Positions 10,163 to 22,266 of a stretch of DNA of 38,839 nt are shown piece after piece. The notes below the pieces were generated by a model, which was given only the letters and a program-made list of their open reading frames with translations, ran no database searches and was not told the origin of the DNA. Every line of letters starts with the position of its first letter. Position 1 is the first letter of the stretch. A program made the translations under genes and the position numbers. The stretch lies in contig JALSJH010000116.1 of NCBI GenBank assembly GCA_026989455.1, forward strand, positions 1-38,839, read 5' to 3'. Origin of the DNA: Chromatiales bacterium (GTDB lineage: Bacteria > Pseudomonadota > Gammaproteobacteria > RBG-16-57-12).

Positions 10163-12076
10163 TTAGTTTTGACCATGAGTAGTTACCTCATCAGCCAGTT
10201 TTGCAATCAGGGCATCCATTTTCAGGGTACCCAAATTTTCGCCGCTGCGCGTTCGCACGGCGACGACACCTTCTTCTACCTCTTTATCGCCAATAACAAG
10301 CAAATAAGAGACCTTCTGCAAAGTGTGCTCGCGGATTTTAAAGCCAATCTTCTCATTTCTCAAGTCCGATTTTGCTCTAAAGCCATTCTCTTTCAATATT
10401 TCGACCATTTTTTCGACATATTCGGCCTGTCGATCGGTAATATTCATCACCATGACCTGCACCGGAGCCAACCAAAGTGGGAATGCACCGGCATACTGCT
10501 CAATCAAAATACCGATAAATCGCTCCAATGAACCTAAAATTGCGCGGTGCAACATTACTGGCGTTTTTTTGCTGCCATCCTCTGCAATATAGGTGGCATC
10601 GAGACGAGCGGGCATATTGAAATCAACCTGAATAGTGCCGCACTGCCATACTCGATCCAGGCAATCCTTCAACGAGAACTCAATTTTTGGCCCATAAAAA
10701 GCACCTTCACCGGGTTGCAGGTCCCACTCAATTCCCTTGTCATTCAGCGCACGCTCCAGAGCGTGTTCCGCTTTATCCCAAACTTCATCACTGCCCACTC
10801 GTTTCTCAGGCCGTGTTGAAAGTTTGATAATCACCTCGTTAAAACCAAAGTCGGCATACACCTTATAGAGAAGGTCAATAAAGCTCGAGACCTCAGACTG
10901 AATCTGCTCCTCAGTACAAAAAATATGCGCATCATCCTGAGTAAAAGCGCGAACACGCATTAGGCCATGCAATGTGCCAGACGGCTCATTTCGATGGCAA
11001 GAACCAAATTCAGCCATTCGCAAGGGTAAGTCGCGATAACTTTTCAGGCTATGATTGTAGATCTGCACATGACATGGGCAGTTCATTGGTTTAACCGCGT
11101 AATCACGGTTTTCAGAGTGGGTAGAGAAAATCATATCGCCAAACTTATCCCAATGGCCTGATTTCTCCCACAGGCTACGATCAACCACCTGCGGCGTTTT
11201 TACCTCTTGGTAATTGTGTTCCTTTAGCGCATCACGGATATACTGCTCTACCGTGCGATAGATGCTCCAGCCGTTATCGTGCCAGAAGATCATACCCGGG
11301 GCTTCTTCTTGGGCGTGAAACAGCCCTAACTGCTTGCCAATTCGACGGTGATCACGTTTTCCAGCCTCTTCGATACGGAAAAGGTACGCCTTGAGCTCTT
11401 TCTTGTTTGACCACGCCGTTCCGTAAATACGCTGCAGCATCTCATTATTAGAATCACCGCGCCAATAGGCACCCGCCAACTTGGTTAGCTTAAAGGCTTT
11501 TAACGCACCGGTAGAGGGAACATGGGGGCCACGACAAAGATCAACAAAGTCACCCTGACTATAGAGTGACAACACTTCACCATGGGGAATTGACTCGATA
11601 ATTTCAGCTTTATAGTTTTCACCTCTGTCAGCAAAAAAGCCAATCGCCTCTTCCCGCACCAAGGTACTGCGCTCGATGGCGATATTTTGTTTGACCAGCG
11701 CCTTCATTTTATCTTCTATTTTCCCCAAATCTTCTGGAGAGAAGCGATACTCACCGGCAAAGTCATAATAGAAGCCATTGTCAATTACCGGGCCAATGGT
11801 CACCTGCATTTCGGGATAAAGTGCCTTTACCGCTTGAGCCAGCAAGTGGGCGGTGGAGTGTCGAATCACCTCCACAGCCTCTGGCGATTTATCGGTGATA
11901 ATAGTGAGTTCAACATCACTCTCAATCAGGTAGGAGGCATCAACCACTTGGTCACCCACCTTTCCAGCCAAGGTGGCTTTCGCCAGGCCGGGGCCGATAT
12001 CGGCTGCAACATCCATCACTGTTAACGGGTTTTCAAATTGACGCTGACTTCCATCCGGAAGGGTTATCGTAAGCAT
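10163..12076 (-). CDS. thrS: Threonyl-tRNA synthetase
   Basis: The 637-residue class II synthetase has an N-terminal TGS domain from [18 protein letters not shown] and an editing domain with [11 protein letters not shown]. The catalytic core holds zinc-ligand motifs MNCPCH, DDAHIFC and MLHRAILGS, and the C-terminal anticodon-binding domain runs from about residue 540. I chose ATG 12076 because it gives the usual MxxITLPDG start with AAGG about 8 nt upstream. An in-frame start at 12127 would add 17 residues unlike any known ThrS. It begins the infC operon. The upstream leader may be regulatory (see 12171-12196). Confidence 0.97.
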   Translation of the reverse strand: MLTITLPDGSQRQFENPLTVMDVAADIGPGLAKATLAGKVGDQVVDASYLIESDVELTIITDKSPEAVEVIRHSTAHLLAQAVKALYPEMQVTIGPVIDNGFYYDFAGEYRFSPEDLGKIEDKMKALVKQNIAIERSTLVREEAIGFFADRGENYKAEIIESIPHGEVLSLYSQGDFVDLCRGPHVPSTGALKAFKLTKLAGAYWRGDSNNEMLQRIYGTAWSNKKELKAYLFRIEEAGKRDHRRIGKQLGLFHAQEEAPGMIFWHDNGWSIYRTVEQYIRDALKEHNYQEVKTPQVVDRSLWEKSGHWDKFGDMIFSTHSENRDYAVKPMNCPCHVQIYNHSLKSYRDLPLRMAEFGSCHRNEPSGTLHGLMRVRAFTQDDAHIFCTEEQIQSEVSSFIDLLYKVYADFGFNEVIIKLSTRPEKRVGSDEVWDKAEHALERALNDKGIEWDLQPGEGAFYGPKIEFSLKDCLDRVWQCGTIQVDFNMPARLDATYIAEDGSKKTPVMLHRAILGSLERFIGILIEQYAGAFPLWLAPVQVMVMNITDRQAEYVEKMVEILKENGFRAKSDLRNEKIGFKIREHTLQKVSYLLVIGDKEVEEGVVAVRTRSGENLGTLKMDALIAKLADEVTTHGQN

Positions 12077-12170
12077 TCTATTACCTTGAATTTCGACGAC
12101 ACCTGACGAGCCCCTGAATAGTGCCATTCAGAAGCCGATACCAGGGCCACATAGAGTTAACTGCCATAAC

Positions 12171-12196
12171 AAAAAAAGCGCCACCAAGCGCCTTTT
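12171..12196 (-). promoter_or_regulatory. Hairpin with T7 tail between the PAS kinase gene and thrS
   Basis: On the minus strand AAAAG(G)CGC, loop TTGGTG and GCGCTTTT pair with a 1-base bulge and are followed by a T-run. It can be a rho-independent terminator for the 1338-residue kinase gene, or lie in the thrS leader as an attenuator or operator. The loop contains GGT, the anticodon of tRNA-Thr(GGU). Confidence 0.6.
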
Positions 12197-12229
12197 GCTA
12201 CAAAAAAATGAATTTATAATGCTCACAAG

Positions 12230-12256
12230 GGTATAGACGAAATGATTTAGTGTCAA
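12230..12256 (-). promoter_or_regulatory. thrS: Candidate thrS promoter
   Basis: The minus strand has TTGACA (12256-12251), a 15-nt spacer and TATACC. The -35 is perfect, but the spacer is short and the -10 weak. It would give a leader of about 145 nt that includes the hairpin at 12171-12196. Confidence 0.3.
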
Positions 12257-12342
12257 ATAACCCTACCCGGCCAGCTCGGTGAATTTCTTTTGTTTCACCC
12301 TGAAATCAATGAGTTATGAAATGTACAATTTCCATCTGAGGG

Positions 12343-15300
12343 CTAAGGGGTAACCGCCAGCGCATCAGCTACACTCTCCAGCAACTCCACACTATTGAGT
12401 GGCTTTTTGAGTACACGAAGTACACCAATACGATCCACCACTTCTGGCGTTAAAATATCGGAATAACCAGTGCAAAGAATAACGGGAAGATTTGGATCGT
12501 ACGAATGAATAGATTCAGCCAGTTCAATACCCGTCATTTCAGGCATGGTCACATCGCTGATCACAAGCTGATAGTAGCCCGGTTGTTTTTTGAGCTGTTC
12601 GAACGCTTGCCGTGGTAACGGTTGATAATCACACTCATACCCATACAGGCGCAGTATCTCTTGTAAAAACTCACCCACCGAGGGTTCATCATCAACAACC
12701 AGTATCTTGCCAACACAAGCCTCTTCAGCGCCCAGTTCAATCGCATCACCCTCCCCTTTAGCATGGAGTGCGGTGGGTGGAAAATAGATGGAGACGGTGG
12801 TTCCCTCGCCGGGTGATGAGCTGACACCCACATGACCACCCGCACTGTGTACCACCCCGTGCACCACTGAGAGTCCCATTCCGGTGCCTTTGCCCATCTC
12901 TTTGGTGGTAAAGAAAGGGTCAAACATGCGCACCAGATTCTCTTGATCAATACCACAACCACTATCCGTTATCCTTAACTCCACATAGTCGCCCGCAAAG
13001 TTCTCATGGCAAGAGGCACAATAGCTTTCTTGGCAGTGGTGACTCTGGATCACGATATGCAGCTCGCCCTTCCCCTCCATGGCATCCCGCGCATTAATGC
13101 AAAGATTCATAACAATCTGCTGAAGATTGATGGTATCAACCATCACCGCCGGAACCCCCTCTTCAACCTCAGTGGTGATCGCAATGGAGGCGGGCATCAC
13201 TGAACGTAGCATTTTTAAAACATCGGTCAGTAGTGGTTCGAGTAAAATAGGCTCCGGTTTCGAATCATCGATACCTCGACTGAAAGCCAGCATTTTTGCA
13301 ATCAGGTCTCGCCCTCGTTCACCCGCTTTAAAGATCTCTTCAACATAGCGCACCAGCTTTTCGTTCGGAGAGTGTGACAAAATGCGTAGCGCCAACTCGG
13401 AGTAGCCAAGAATGCTTGCCAGCATGTTATTGAAATCATGAGCAACACCCCCTGTCAGCTGCCCAATGGCATCCATCTTTTGTGCCTGTTGCAGTTGATT
13501 TTGCAGCAGCTTTTTTTCTGACTCAGAGCGAATCTGCTCGCTGATATCACGAAAAGTAACCACCGCCCCAAATGTGGAGCCACCACTCCGCAGAGGCATT
13601 ACGCTGAATTCTACCGGGAAGTGAGCACCCTCTTTATGCCACAAAATATCATGCTGATTGCGCTGAACCCCGCCTTTCACTAACGCCTGATTGAAGGGGC
13701 ACTCACTGATCGGGTACTCACTGCCATTGGCATAACTGTGATGAATCAGTGGGTGCACAGCTTTGCCAACGATCTCATCTGGCGCATAGCCGAGCATCTT
13801 TGAAGCCGATGAGTTTACAAAAGTGGCATTACCCGCATTATCCAGACCAAAAATCCCTTCGGCGGCCGATTCAAGAATCATTCTCATCTGGTTTTCTGCT
13901 TGTTTTAACTGCTCTTCGCTCTCTTTACTCTGGGTAATATCCTGAAAAGTACCTCGTACTTTGCTCGGTACAGCCCCCTGTTCAGTATCGGCTATTATCT
14001 CTGCGTGAACCCACCGCACTGCACCATCTGCTCGAATAATGCGAAAATCATAACCCAACGTTCCACCATCTCGACGGATCTGCTGATCATACTGGTAAAC
14101 GTTGTCACGATCCTCCGGATGAACCACATCCAGAAAACCATCGTACTGAGGTATAAACCAGAGACTATCCTTGCCAAGAATTCGGTAGACCTGCTCCGAC
14201 CAATAAACCACATCTTTCGCCAGATCATGTGACCAGTTACCAATCTGGCCAATCGCTTGCGCCTCTTTCAAGCTATCTTCACTTTCACGCAAGCTGATTA
14301 AACTATCAAAACTTGTTATGTAGTCTGCCAGCCGTTTTGCAATATTCTCTACAATCAGACGATCCTGTTGTGTGGGGGGTGGCTGCTCTTTTCCATAACA
14401 GAGACACAACAACCACGGCTTGGATTTTTTGGGGAAAATGGCAATCGTTAAGATCGCATTCAGCTGGTATTGCTTGGCAATCGAATGAGGCAGTGCTTCA
14501 GCCTGGTCGTCACAAAAAAGGGTCGGAGTGGTACAACTTAATGATTTGTCCATCAGTTGTCGGGTTGTCTCATCAACTGGAAACGTTGTCTCAATTGCAC
14601 CACCATCCTGTTGATCATCAATCAACATGGGAACAAATGACTGCTGTTGTTCCGCTTCACAGGGGTAGATAATCCATGCATTTTGACACTCAAAGGTAGA
14701 TAACAGCTCTTGTAGAACATTTCTCAAGAGGTCATCGACCGAGACCGCCTGAATCCCCACCTCATTCATACGCTCCATAACATTCAAATAGCGGAGATAG
14801 TCCTGAACCGCATATTCGGCTAAACGGCGCTCGGTCATATCAGAAAAAGTGATGAACAGCCGCTCAGGCTTTCCCGTTTGCTCTCCAGCTTGAGCCACGA
14901 CATTCATTGAGATCCACCGCTCCTGGTGACCTTCATGAGTTCTCACACCCAACACCCGTTCATGCAGTGATTTGCCACTCCTCATGGTCACATTGGGTGG
15001 GAACTCTTCTAGGCTAATGGGCTGCTGCTGCTCATCAATCAGCTCAATCTCTCCACACCCCAGCTTCTCGACTAACCCTAGATAACTCATCCCCAAGATC
15101 TTCTCAACCGCTTGATTGGTGATCACCGGCACACCCTGCTCATCAACCACCACCACGCCGTGGTTCATAGACTCAAACAGCAGTCGGAAGCGCTCTTCAC
15201 TCTCAGTCAGCGCCTGAACCACTGTCTTATGCTCGGTAATGTCTTCAAGCACCATGACATAAAACTGCGGATCCCCTTCCCCCCCCTTAACCAGTCGTCC

Positions 15301-16359
15301 ACTGAGCATAAACCAACGCAGTGCACCCGATGAGTGTATTAGCCGGCACTCAAAGCGAGGAAATTCACCATTATCATATTGGATGAGAGCTCGGTTAAAG
15401 GCCTCAATATCATCCTCATAAATAAATTGGTCCATCAATTTACCTAAACCACTCGCCACTGAGTAACCCAGATACTCACTCCAGGCGGGGGAGAGAAAGG
15501 TAAACTGGTGATAGCGATCCATGGTGCAGATAACATTGCTGGCATTTTCAATAATGGTGCGCAACTTCTCTTCACTATTGCGCAGCAACGCCTCTTTCAT
15601 CTGCCATTCGGTATTATTGCGCAGGAAAAACAGGTAGTAGCGACTCGCCCCTTGTTGATAATGAGAGAGAGAAAGCTCCACTGAAAACTCTCTTCCGGAT
15701 GATGTCACCATGGCGACATTCCGCACATCAACAATGCCATCGATACTCTGATGGTTGCTTTCATACTTGACTAGTATGTTATGACAATCCGGCAAAAGTA
15801 GATCAAAATGTGCGTTGATTAATTCATGCGCTGCAAAACCTGACAGGGTAAGAAGAGAAGTGTTACACGCCTCGATATCGCCCTCGCCGTTAACCACCAA
15901 AATACCGTCGGGCGTGTTATCAAAAAACGCTTGGAGTGTTTGCGGGCTTTCACTGAGACCCAGAAGAGGCGGAAGTGAGGTGAGTTCCTCAAGTTTTAAG
16001 TGTGCTTTTATGCGTGCTGAAAGTGTCTTTTCTCTAACAGGCCGAACCACGTAATCCGCAGCGCCGACTTCAAACAGGCGATCAATTTTATCCCCACCAC
16101 TGGCTGCAAGAACAAAAATAACCGGTATTTCGCATGTGAGACTATTGGATTTTATTTTTTGGCAAAGCTCAAAGCCATCCAGCTGCGGCATCTCTGCATC
16201 AAGCAACAGAAGCTCAATTTCCCCATCACTTAATATCTCCAATGCGTGCTGGCTGTCACACGCCACTAAAACAGCCAACTCACCGGCCAATCCGCCTAAT
16301 AGAGCACCCACTTCAGCTTGTGTATTGGCAACCACCAAAATAGTACACTGTCTACTCAT
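12343..16359 (-). CDS. Hybrid histidine kinase: REC, multiple PAS, GAF, HisKA, HATPase, REC
   Basis: The 1338-residue protein has no membrane segment, so it is probably cytosolic. In order: an N-terminal receiver (1-120) with LLLLDAEMPQLDG (Asp54) but without the usual acidic pair (VVANTQ) and with Arg for the conserved Lys (VVRPV). About three PAS/PAC units follow (135-500; WSEYLGYS, WFMLSGRLV), then a GAF-like region (520-690) and two more PAS units (700-945). HisKA has LTGGVAHDFNNMLASILGYS (His974), HATPase has NLCINARDAM and GKGTGMGLSVVHG, and the C-terminal receiver has LVISDVTMPEMTG (Asp1269) and LKKPL. The GGVAHDFNN box is the NtrB-like type. A single-domain regulator lies 42 nt upstream in the same direction and probably acts with it. 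The signal is unknown; several PAS domains could bind haem, flavin or small ligands. Confidence 0.93.
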   Translation of the reverse strand: MSRQCTILVVANTQAEVGALLGGLAGELAVLVACDSQHALEILSDGEIELLLLDAEMPQLDGFELCQKIKSNSLTCEIPVIFVLAASGGDKIDRLFEVGAADYVVRPVREKTLSARIKAHLKLEELTSLPPLLGLSESPQTLQAFFDNTPDGILVVNGEGDIEACNTSLLTLSGFAAHELINAHFDLLLPDCHNILVKYESNHQSIDGIVDVRNVAMVTSSGREFSVELSLSHYQQGASRYYLFFLRNNTEWQMKEALLRNSEEKLRTIIENASNVICTMDRYHQFTFLSPAWSEYLGYSVASGLGKLMDQFIYEDDIEAFNRALIQYDNGEFPRFECRLIHSSGALRWFMLSGRLVKGGEGDPQFYVMVLEDITEHKTVVQALTESEERFRLLFESMNHGVVVVDEQGVPVITNQAVEKILGMSYLGLVEKLGCGEIELIDEQQQPISLEEFPPNVTMRSGKSLHERVLGVRTHEGHQERWISMNVVAQAGEQTGKPERLFITFSDMTERRLAEYAVQDYLRYLNVMERMNEVGIQAVSVDDLLRNVLQELLSTFECQNAWIIYPCEAEQQQSFVPMLIDDQQDGGAIETTFPVDETTRQLMDKSLSCTTPTLFCDDQAEALPHSIAKQYQLNAILTIAIFPKKSKPWLLCLCYGKEQPPPTQQDRLIVENIAKRLADYITSFDSLISLRESEDSLKEAQAIGQIGNWSHDLAKDVVYWSEQVYRILGKDSLWFIPQYDGFLDVVHPEDRDNVYQYDQQIRRDGGTLGYDFRIIRADGAVRWVHAEIIADTEQGAVPSKVRGTFQDITQSKESEEQLKQAENQMRMILESAAEGIFGLDNAGNATFVNSSASKMLGYAPDEIVGKAVHPLIHHSYANGSEYPISECPFNQALVKGGVQRNQHDILWHKEGAHFPVEFSVMPLRSGGSTFGAVVTFRDISEQIRSESEKKLLQNQLQQAQKMDAIGQLTGGVAHDFNNMLASILGYSELALRILSHSPNEKLVRYVEEIFKAGERGRDLIAKMLAFSRGIDDSKPEPILLEPLLTDVLKMLRSVMPASIAITTEVEEGVPAVMVDTINLQQIVMNLCINARDAMEGKGELHIVIQSHHCQESYCASCHENFAGDYVELRITDSGCGIDQENLVRMFDPFFTTKEMGKGTGMGLSVVHGVVHSAGGHVGVSSSPGEGTTVSIYFPPTALHAKGEGDAIELGAEEACVGKILVVDDEPSVGEFLQEILRLYGYECDYQPLPRQAFEQLKKQPGYYQLVISDVTMPEMTGIELAESIHSYDPNLPVILCTGYSDILTPEVVDRIGVLRVLKKPLNSVELLESVADALAVTP

Positions 16360-16401
16360 TCGAATTATCCGTCCTTGGCATTTTCATGCACCAACAGCCG
16401 C

Positions 16402-16779
16402 TCAATTAGCGTTTAAGAGCTCTTCGAGCTTATGACTAAACTCATTAATCGAAAAAGGCTTCTTCAAAATAGCACCCGCCCCTACCAGTGAAGCGATAGG
16501 CAGGTAATCGAAACGCCCGGTAATACCACCACCACCGGAAATCGCCAACACTTTAACATCCGCTTTTATCTGCCTAAACTCGAGAATCAGATCTATTCCG
16601 CTCTGCTCAGGCATCACCAAGTCTGTCACCACCAAATCAATCGCCTGGGATGTAAAGATGGCCTTTGCCTTTGCCACAGAGTCTGCGGTGATCACACGAT
16701 GGCCAGATTGACGAATCACCTCGGAAACCATTTCACGAACGGACGCTTCATCATCTACCAGCAATATGGTTGCCATCAT
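16402..16779 (-). CDS. Single-domain response regulator (CheY-like receiver)
   Basis: This 125-residue protein consists of one receiver domain: ILLVDDEASVREMV (acidic pair), VVTDLVMPEQSG with phospho-acceptor Asp53, VLAISGGGGI in place of the usual T/S switch region, and ILKKPFS with the conserved Lys. It has no output domain, so it must act by protein contact or as a phosphate shuttle. The stop is 42 nt before the start of the multi-PAS hybrid kinase and the genes are probably co-transcribed. Two ATGs lie side by side at the start. Confidence 0.93.
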   Translation of the reverse strand: MMATILLVDDEASVREMVSEVIRQSGHRVITADSVAKAKAIFTSQAIDLVVTDLVMPEQSGIDLILEFRQIKADVKVLAISGGGGITGRFDYLPIASLVGAGAILKKPFSINEFSHKLEELLNAN

Positions 16780-16949
16780 TAGTTTCCTTGTAATTTAGGT
16801 ACTGACCGGAGGGTACATAGAGATTTCGACGCTAAAGGGGATAACTTTAAACAAGAACGTCACGGGGAGTTGTGACACCGTTTTAAGCCTATAAAAATTG
16901 AGCCAGAGTGGATTTTTCGCAGTAGCTTTACCCTAAGCCCGACAGGCTC

Positions 16950-18866
<1,917 letters not shown>

Positions 18867-18929
18867 TCACATCGTATCACAAGGAAATGAGTTTGTTAGT
18901 CCCAGAAAAGACACGAGCAACAGCGAACA

Positions 18930-18958
18930 TTGACCCCATATCGTATCTAGGTTACGGT
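18930..18958 (+). promoter_or_regulatory. xseB: Candidate promoter of xseB-ispA-dxs
   Basis: TTGACC, a 17-nt spacer and TACGGT lie 33 nt before the xseB start in the gap between divergent parE and xseB. Spacing is ideal; the -10 is only partly consensus. Confidence 0.35.
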
Positions 18959-18990
18959 AGCCGATCCTCAATTTTTACAGGCTGGCTGCG

Positions 18991-19236
18991 GTGCCAAGAA
19001 AATCCACAAAGCTCAACTTTGAAAGCTCGATCAAAGAGCTGGAGAGCCTTGTTGAGCAGATGGAGAGTGGCGACATCACTTTGGAAGAGTCCCTCAAATA
19101 CTTCGAGCGCGGTATTGAACTCACGCGCAATTGCCAGCAACTGCTCTCTGCCGCCGAACAGAAGGTGGAGATACTGATGCAGAAAAATGGTCAACCGCAA
19201 CGGCTACCGTTTGATAGTGAAAGCACGCCTGAATAA
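18991..19236 (+). CDS. xseB: Exodeoxyribonuclease VII small subunit
   Basis: The product is 81 residues with the XseB signature: FESSIKELESLVEQMESGDI, LEESLKYFERGIELTRNCQ, then QLLSAAEQKVEIL. It forms the small-subunit coiled coils of the ssDNA exonuclease with XseA, which is elsewhere. It starts at GTG with a weak Shine-Dalgarno. The order xseB-ispA-dxs is conserved in gammaproteobacteria; ispA starts 15 nt after this stop. Length is normal. Confidence 0.95.
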   Translation: MPRKSTKLNFESSIKELESLVEQMESGDITLEESLKYFERGIELTRNCQQLLSAAEQKVEILMQKNGQPQRLPFDSESTPE

Positions 19237-19251
19237 TTACCCAGCGAGTAG

Positions 19252-20148
19252 ATGGCCGTGAATCTGAAAACCTACTTCACCCAATATCGGGACCGAGTTG
19301 AAACGGCCCTAGATCAGTGGCTTCCCGGTGACAATATCCACCCTGCACATCTGCATGAGGCGATGCGTTACTCCACGTTTAATGGCGGAAAACGTGTTCG
19401 CCCACTGCTGGTCTACCTGACGGGTGATGCGCTGGAGATCCCCACGAAACAGCTGGATGGCCCTGCTTGCGCCATTGAGCTTATTCACAGCTACTCACTG
19501 GTGCATGATGATCTGCCCGCAATGGATGACGACGACCTGCGACGAGGAAAGCCCACCTGCCATAAAGCCTATGATGAAGCGACCGCCATTTTAGTCGGTG
19601 ACGGACTCCAAGCACTCGCCTTCCACATATTGGCCAGTGATGACAGCATGGTCAATGATGCGACAGCACGCTTACGCATGTGCGCCCTGCTAGCACACTC
19701 CAGCGGCTCTCGCGGCATGGTGGGTGGTCAAGCAATCGACCTCGCGGCAACCGGAAAATCACTCACATTGGCCGAGCTACAAGATATGCATATTCATAAA
19801 ACCGGTGCCCTCATCCGCACCAGTGTTATGCTCGCCGCCTACAGCAAGCCTGACCTAGATACCTCTTCAATCGAAAATCTCGATCACTATGCAAAATGCA
19901 TCGGCCTCAACTTCCAGATCAAAGATGATATTTTGGATATCGAAGGTGAAACCGAAACCCTTGGCAAGCCGCAAGGATCTGACCTCAACGCCAACAAACC
20001 CACCTACCCTGCCATCGTGGGAATGGACGAAGCCAAGCGAATGATGAACGATCTACACCAAGAAGCACTGGAGAGTCTCAGCCAGTTAGGTGATAAAGCC
20101 GATCCCCTGCGCGATCTTGCCGAGTACATTATCAGTCGTAAATACTGA
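19252..20148 (+). CDS. ispA: Farnesyl diphosphate synthase
   Basis: The product is a 298-residue trans-prenyltransferase. FNGGKRVRPLLVYLTGDAL is the substrate-binding start, LVHDDLPAMDDDDLRRGKPT the first Asp-rich motif, HKTGALIRTSVMLA the middle, and FQIKDDILDIEGETETLGK the second Asp-rich motif. It condenses IPP with DMAPP and GPP to farnesyl-PP for ubiquinone, undecaprenyl-PP and other isoprenoids. The two small residues around the first motif fit the short-chain bacterial type. It is followed 41 nt later by dxs, which feeds the same pathway. Confidence 0.95.
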   Translation: MAVNLKTYFTQYRDRVETALDQWLPGDNIHPAHLHEAMRYSTFNGGKRVRPLLVYLTGDALEIPTKQLDGPACAIELIHSYSLVHDDLPAMDDDDLRRGKPTCHKAYDEATAILVGDGLQALAFHILASDDSMVNDATARLRMCALLAHSSGSRGMVGGQAIDLAATGKSLTLAELQDMHIHKTGALIRTSVMLAAYSKPDLDTSSIENLDHYAKCIGLNFQIKDDILDIEGETETLGKPQGSDLNANKPTYPAIVGMDEAKRMMNDLHQEALESLSQLGDKADPLRDLAEYIISRKY

Positions 20149-20189
20149 TATACTAGAGATACCCATTTTGAAGAGGATGACGCCGAACA

Positions 20190-22079
20190 ATGGCGAATAA
20201 TAATACGGAAAACTCCAACAGCACCTCAACAGATGAAAACGAAGCCAGTACCTCGCTGCTGGAGCAGATCATCACACCTGAGCAACTGCGTGAACTCAGC
20301 CCCCGTCAGCTACCCGCATTAGCCGACGAGTTGCGTCACTTTCTGCTGGACTCCGTCAGCAAAACAGGCGGACACCTCTCATCCGGGCTGGGCGCTATCG
20401 AACTCACCATTGCCCTGCACTATGTTTTCAACACCCCCAGCGACCGTCTTGTATGGGATGTAGGCCACCAGAGCTATCCACACAAAATCCTGACTGGTCG
20501 CCGCGAACAGATGGGATCTATTCGCACACGCAACGGACTATCAGGCTTTCCAAAACGAACCGAGAGCCCTTATGATGCCTTTGGTGTTGGCCACTCCAGC
20601 ACCTCCATCAGCGCTGCACTCGGCATGGCGGTGGCTGCTCAACAGTCCAATAGTGATCGAAAATCGGTGGCTATTATCGGTGATGGTGCCATGACCGCAG
20701 GCATGGCATTTGAGGCACTGAACCACGCGGGTCACCTCGGCACCAATCTACTAGTGATTCTCAACGATAACGAGATGTCCATTTCACCCAATGTTGGCGG
20801 GCTCTCAAACTATCTTGCCAAAGTCCTTTCAGGAAAGCTTTACTCGTCAATGCGTGAGGGGGGTAAAAAGGTATTCAAAAATATGCCTGCGGTTTCCGAA
20901 CTTGCACGTCGTACCGAAGAGCATATGAAAGGGATGGTGGTACCCGGCACGCTGTTTGAAGAGTTGGGTTTCAACTATATTGGCCCAGTGGATGGGCATG
21001 ACCTGGACACCTTGGTCACCACCCTGCAAAACATAAAATCCCTCACTGGCCCCCAGTTCCTGCATATTGTCACTAAAAAAGGCAAAGGCTACAAACAGGC
21101 TGAGGATGATCCCTGTAAATTCCACGGCGTGACCCCTTTTGACCGTGAAAGTGGTGAAAAAACCGCGACCACTAGCAGCAAAAAAAGCTACACCGATGTC
21201 TTTGGCGAATGGTTATGCGATACCGCCACACAAGACCAGCGCTTGATGGCCATAACACCCGCCATGTGCGAAGGCTCCGGCATGGTAAAGTTCAGCCAAC
21301 AGTTTCCCAAGCGTTATATCGATGTGGGAATTGCCGAACAACACGCCATCACACTGGCAGCGGGGCTCGCTTGTGAGGGGCTAAAGCCGGTTGTTGCCAT
21401 CTACTCCAGCTTTCTGCAACGGGGTTATGATCAGCTGCTACACGATGTTGCCATACAGAACCTACCGGTACTGTTTGCAGTCGATCGTGCCGGAATTGTT
21501 GGCCCCGACGGCCCCACTCACGCCGGTTGTTATGACATAAGCTTTCTGCGCTGCGTACCCAATCTGACCATCATGACCCCAGCCGACGAACAAGAGTGCC
21601 GGGCGCTGCTGAGCACCGGCTATCAAATGGAGACACCCGCCGTGGTTCGCTACCCCCGAGGTGGCGGCCCGGGCATTGAAACAGCTGAAAACCTAACACC
21701 ACTCCCCCTCGGTAAGGGTGAAATTCGTCGCCAAGGGAAACAGATCGCCATCCTTAACTTCGGCCCACTATTGCAAGAGGCGCTCAATGCCGCCGAGCAG
21801 CTCGATGCCACAGTCGCCAATATGCGCTTCGTAAAACCGCTGGATGACGCACTGCTGCATCAACTTACCGAGCAACACGAAACGCTGATCACACTTGAAG
21901 ATAACGCAACCATTGGCGGCGCGGGCAGTGGTGTTAACGAGTGGCTAGCTGCGCAAAATATTCTGCGCCGGGTGATCAACCTAGGGCTGCCCGACCACTA
22001 TATCGAACACGGCACCCGGGAAGAGCTACTCAGCAGTTGCGGACTTGATGCTCAAGGCATTATCAACGCACTACAGTGA
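20190..22079 (+). CDS. dxs: 1-deoxy-D-xylulose-5-phosphate synthase
   Basis: The 629-residue thiamine-diphosphate enzyme catalyses the first step of the MEP isoprenoid pathway (pyruvate plus glyceraldehyde-3-P). Visible motifs are [33 protein letters not shown], the ThDP-binding [18 protein letters not shown] with [13 protein letters not shown], and [15 protein letters not shown] in the pyrimidine domain. The transketolase C domain follows from about residue 500. The first 20 residues ([16 protein letters not shown]) are a polar low-complexity extension before the usual start. It ends the xseB-ispA-dxs operon. Its cofactor links it to thiC downstream, though thiC is on the other strand. Confidence 0.97.
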   Translation: MANNNTENSNSTSTDENEASTSLLEQIITPEQLRELSPRQLPALADELRHFLLDSVSKTGGHLSSGLGAIELTIALHYVFNTPSDRLVWDVGHQSYPHKILTGRREQMGSIRTRNGLSGFPKRTESPYDAFGVGHSSTSISAALGMAVAAQQSNSDRKSVAIIGDGAMTAGMAFEALNHAGHLGTNLLVILNDNEMSISPNVGGLSNYLAKVLSGKLYSSMREGGKKVFKNMPAVSELARRTEEHMKGMVVPGTLFEELGFNYIGPVDGHDLDTLVTTLQNIKSLTGPQFLHIVTKKGKGYKQAEDDPCKFHGVTPFDRESGEKTATTSSKKSYTDVFGEWLCDTATQDQRLMAITPAMCEGSGMVKFSQQFPKRYIDVGIAEQHAITLAAGLACEGLKPVVAIYSSFLQRGYDQLLHDVAIQNLPVLFAVDRAGIVGPDGPTHAGCYDISFLRCVPNLTIMTPADEQECRALLSTGYQMETPAVVRYPRGGGPGIETAENLTPLPLGKGEIRRQGKQIAILNFGPLLQEALNAAEQLDATVANMRFVKPLDDALLHQLTEQHETLITLEDNATIGGAGSGVNEWLAAQNILRRVINLGLPDHYIEHGTREELLSSCGLDAQGIINALQ

Positions 22080-22112
22080 GACAAAAGCCAGCATTGAGGT
22101 TTCTTTCGGCAT

Positions 22113-22144
22113 AAAAAAACGCGCCTCCCTAAAAGGGAAGCGCG
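22113..22144 (-). terminator. Rho-independent terminator of the 35-residue ORF unit
   Basis: Arms CGCGC-C-TCCCT and AGGGA-A-GCGCG enclose a short A loop. The minus-strand side ends in T7, the plus side does not. It therefore serves minus-strand transcription ending 15 nt after the stop of the small ORF at 22159, though it may also slow dxs transcripts. Confidence 0.75.
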
Positions 22145-22158
22145 CTTAAAAGTGTTCT

Positions 22159-22266
22159 CTAACCAGTAAATACGTGATAGTAAGCAACACCAACAACCCA
22201 CAGACCGAAGGCTGTAAAACCAATAGTTAATACCATACTTATTTTTGGAATAATTGCATCGACCAT
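22159..22266 (-). CDS. Predicted 35-residue single-pass membrane protein
   Basis: I do not recognise this protein. ATG 22266 is preceded on the minus strand by AGGAGAGGAAGTT, a very strong Shine-Dalgarno. The product has a short N-terminus (MVDAIIPKIS), one hydrophobic helix from about residue 9 to 28 (MVLTIGFTAFGLWVVGVAYY) and a tail HVFTG. A TAG stop is followed 15 nt later by a terminator oriented for this strand. Together these form a compact transcription unit between dxs and thiC. Size and composition resemble small subunits or regulators of membrane complexes (CydX, AcrZ and similar), but there is no sequence match I can name. It is too short to appear in standard gene calls. Confidence 0.7.
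   Translation of the reverse strand: MVDAIIPKISMVLTIGFTAFGLWVVGVAYYHVFTG

Noticed and set aside
12561-12962. Minus-strand ORF of 133 codons within the hybrid kinase
   Set aside because: It is an alternative frame of the kinase's HATPase/receiver part, without its own start signals.
16840-16900. GTCAC/GTGAC inverted repeat upstream of the response regulator gene region
   Set aside because: Only 5 bp with an 8-nt loop and no T-run; too weak to call as terminator or operator.
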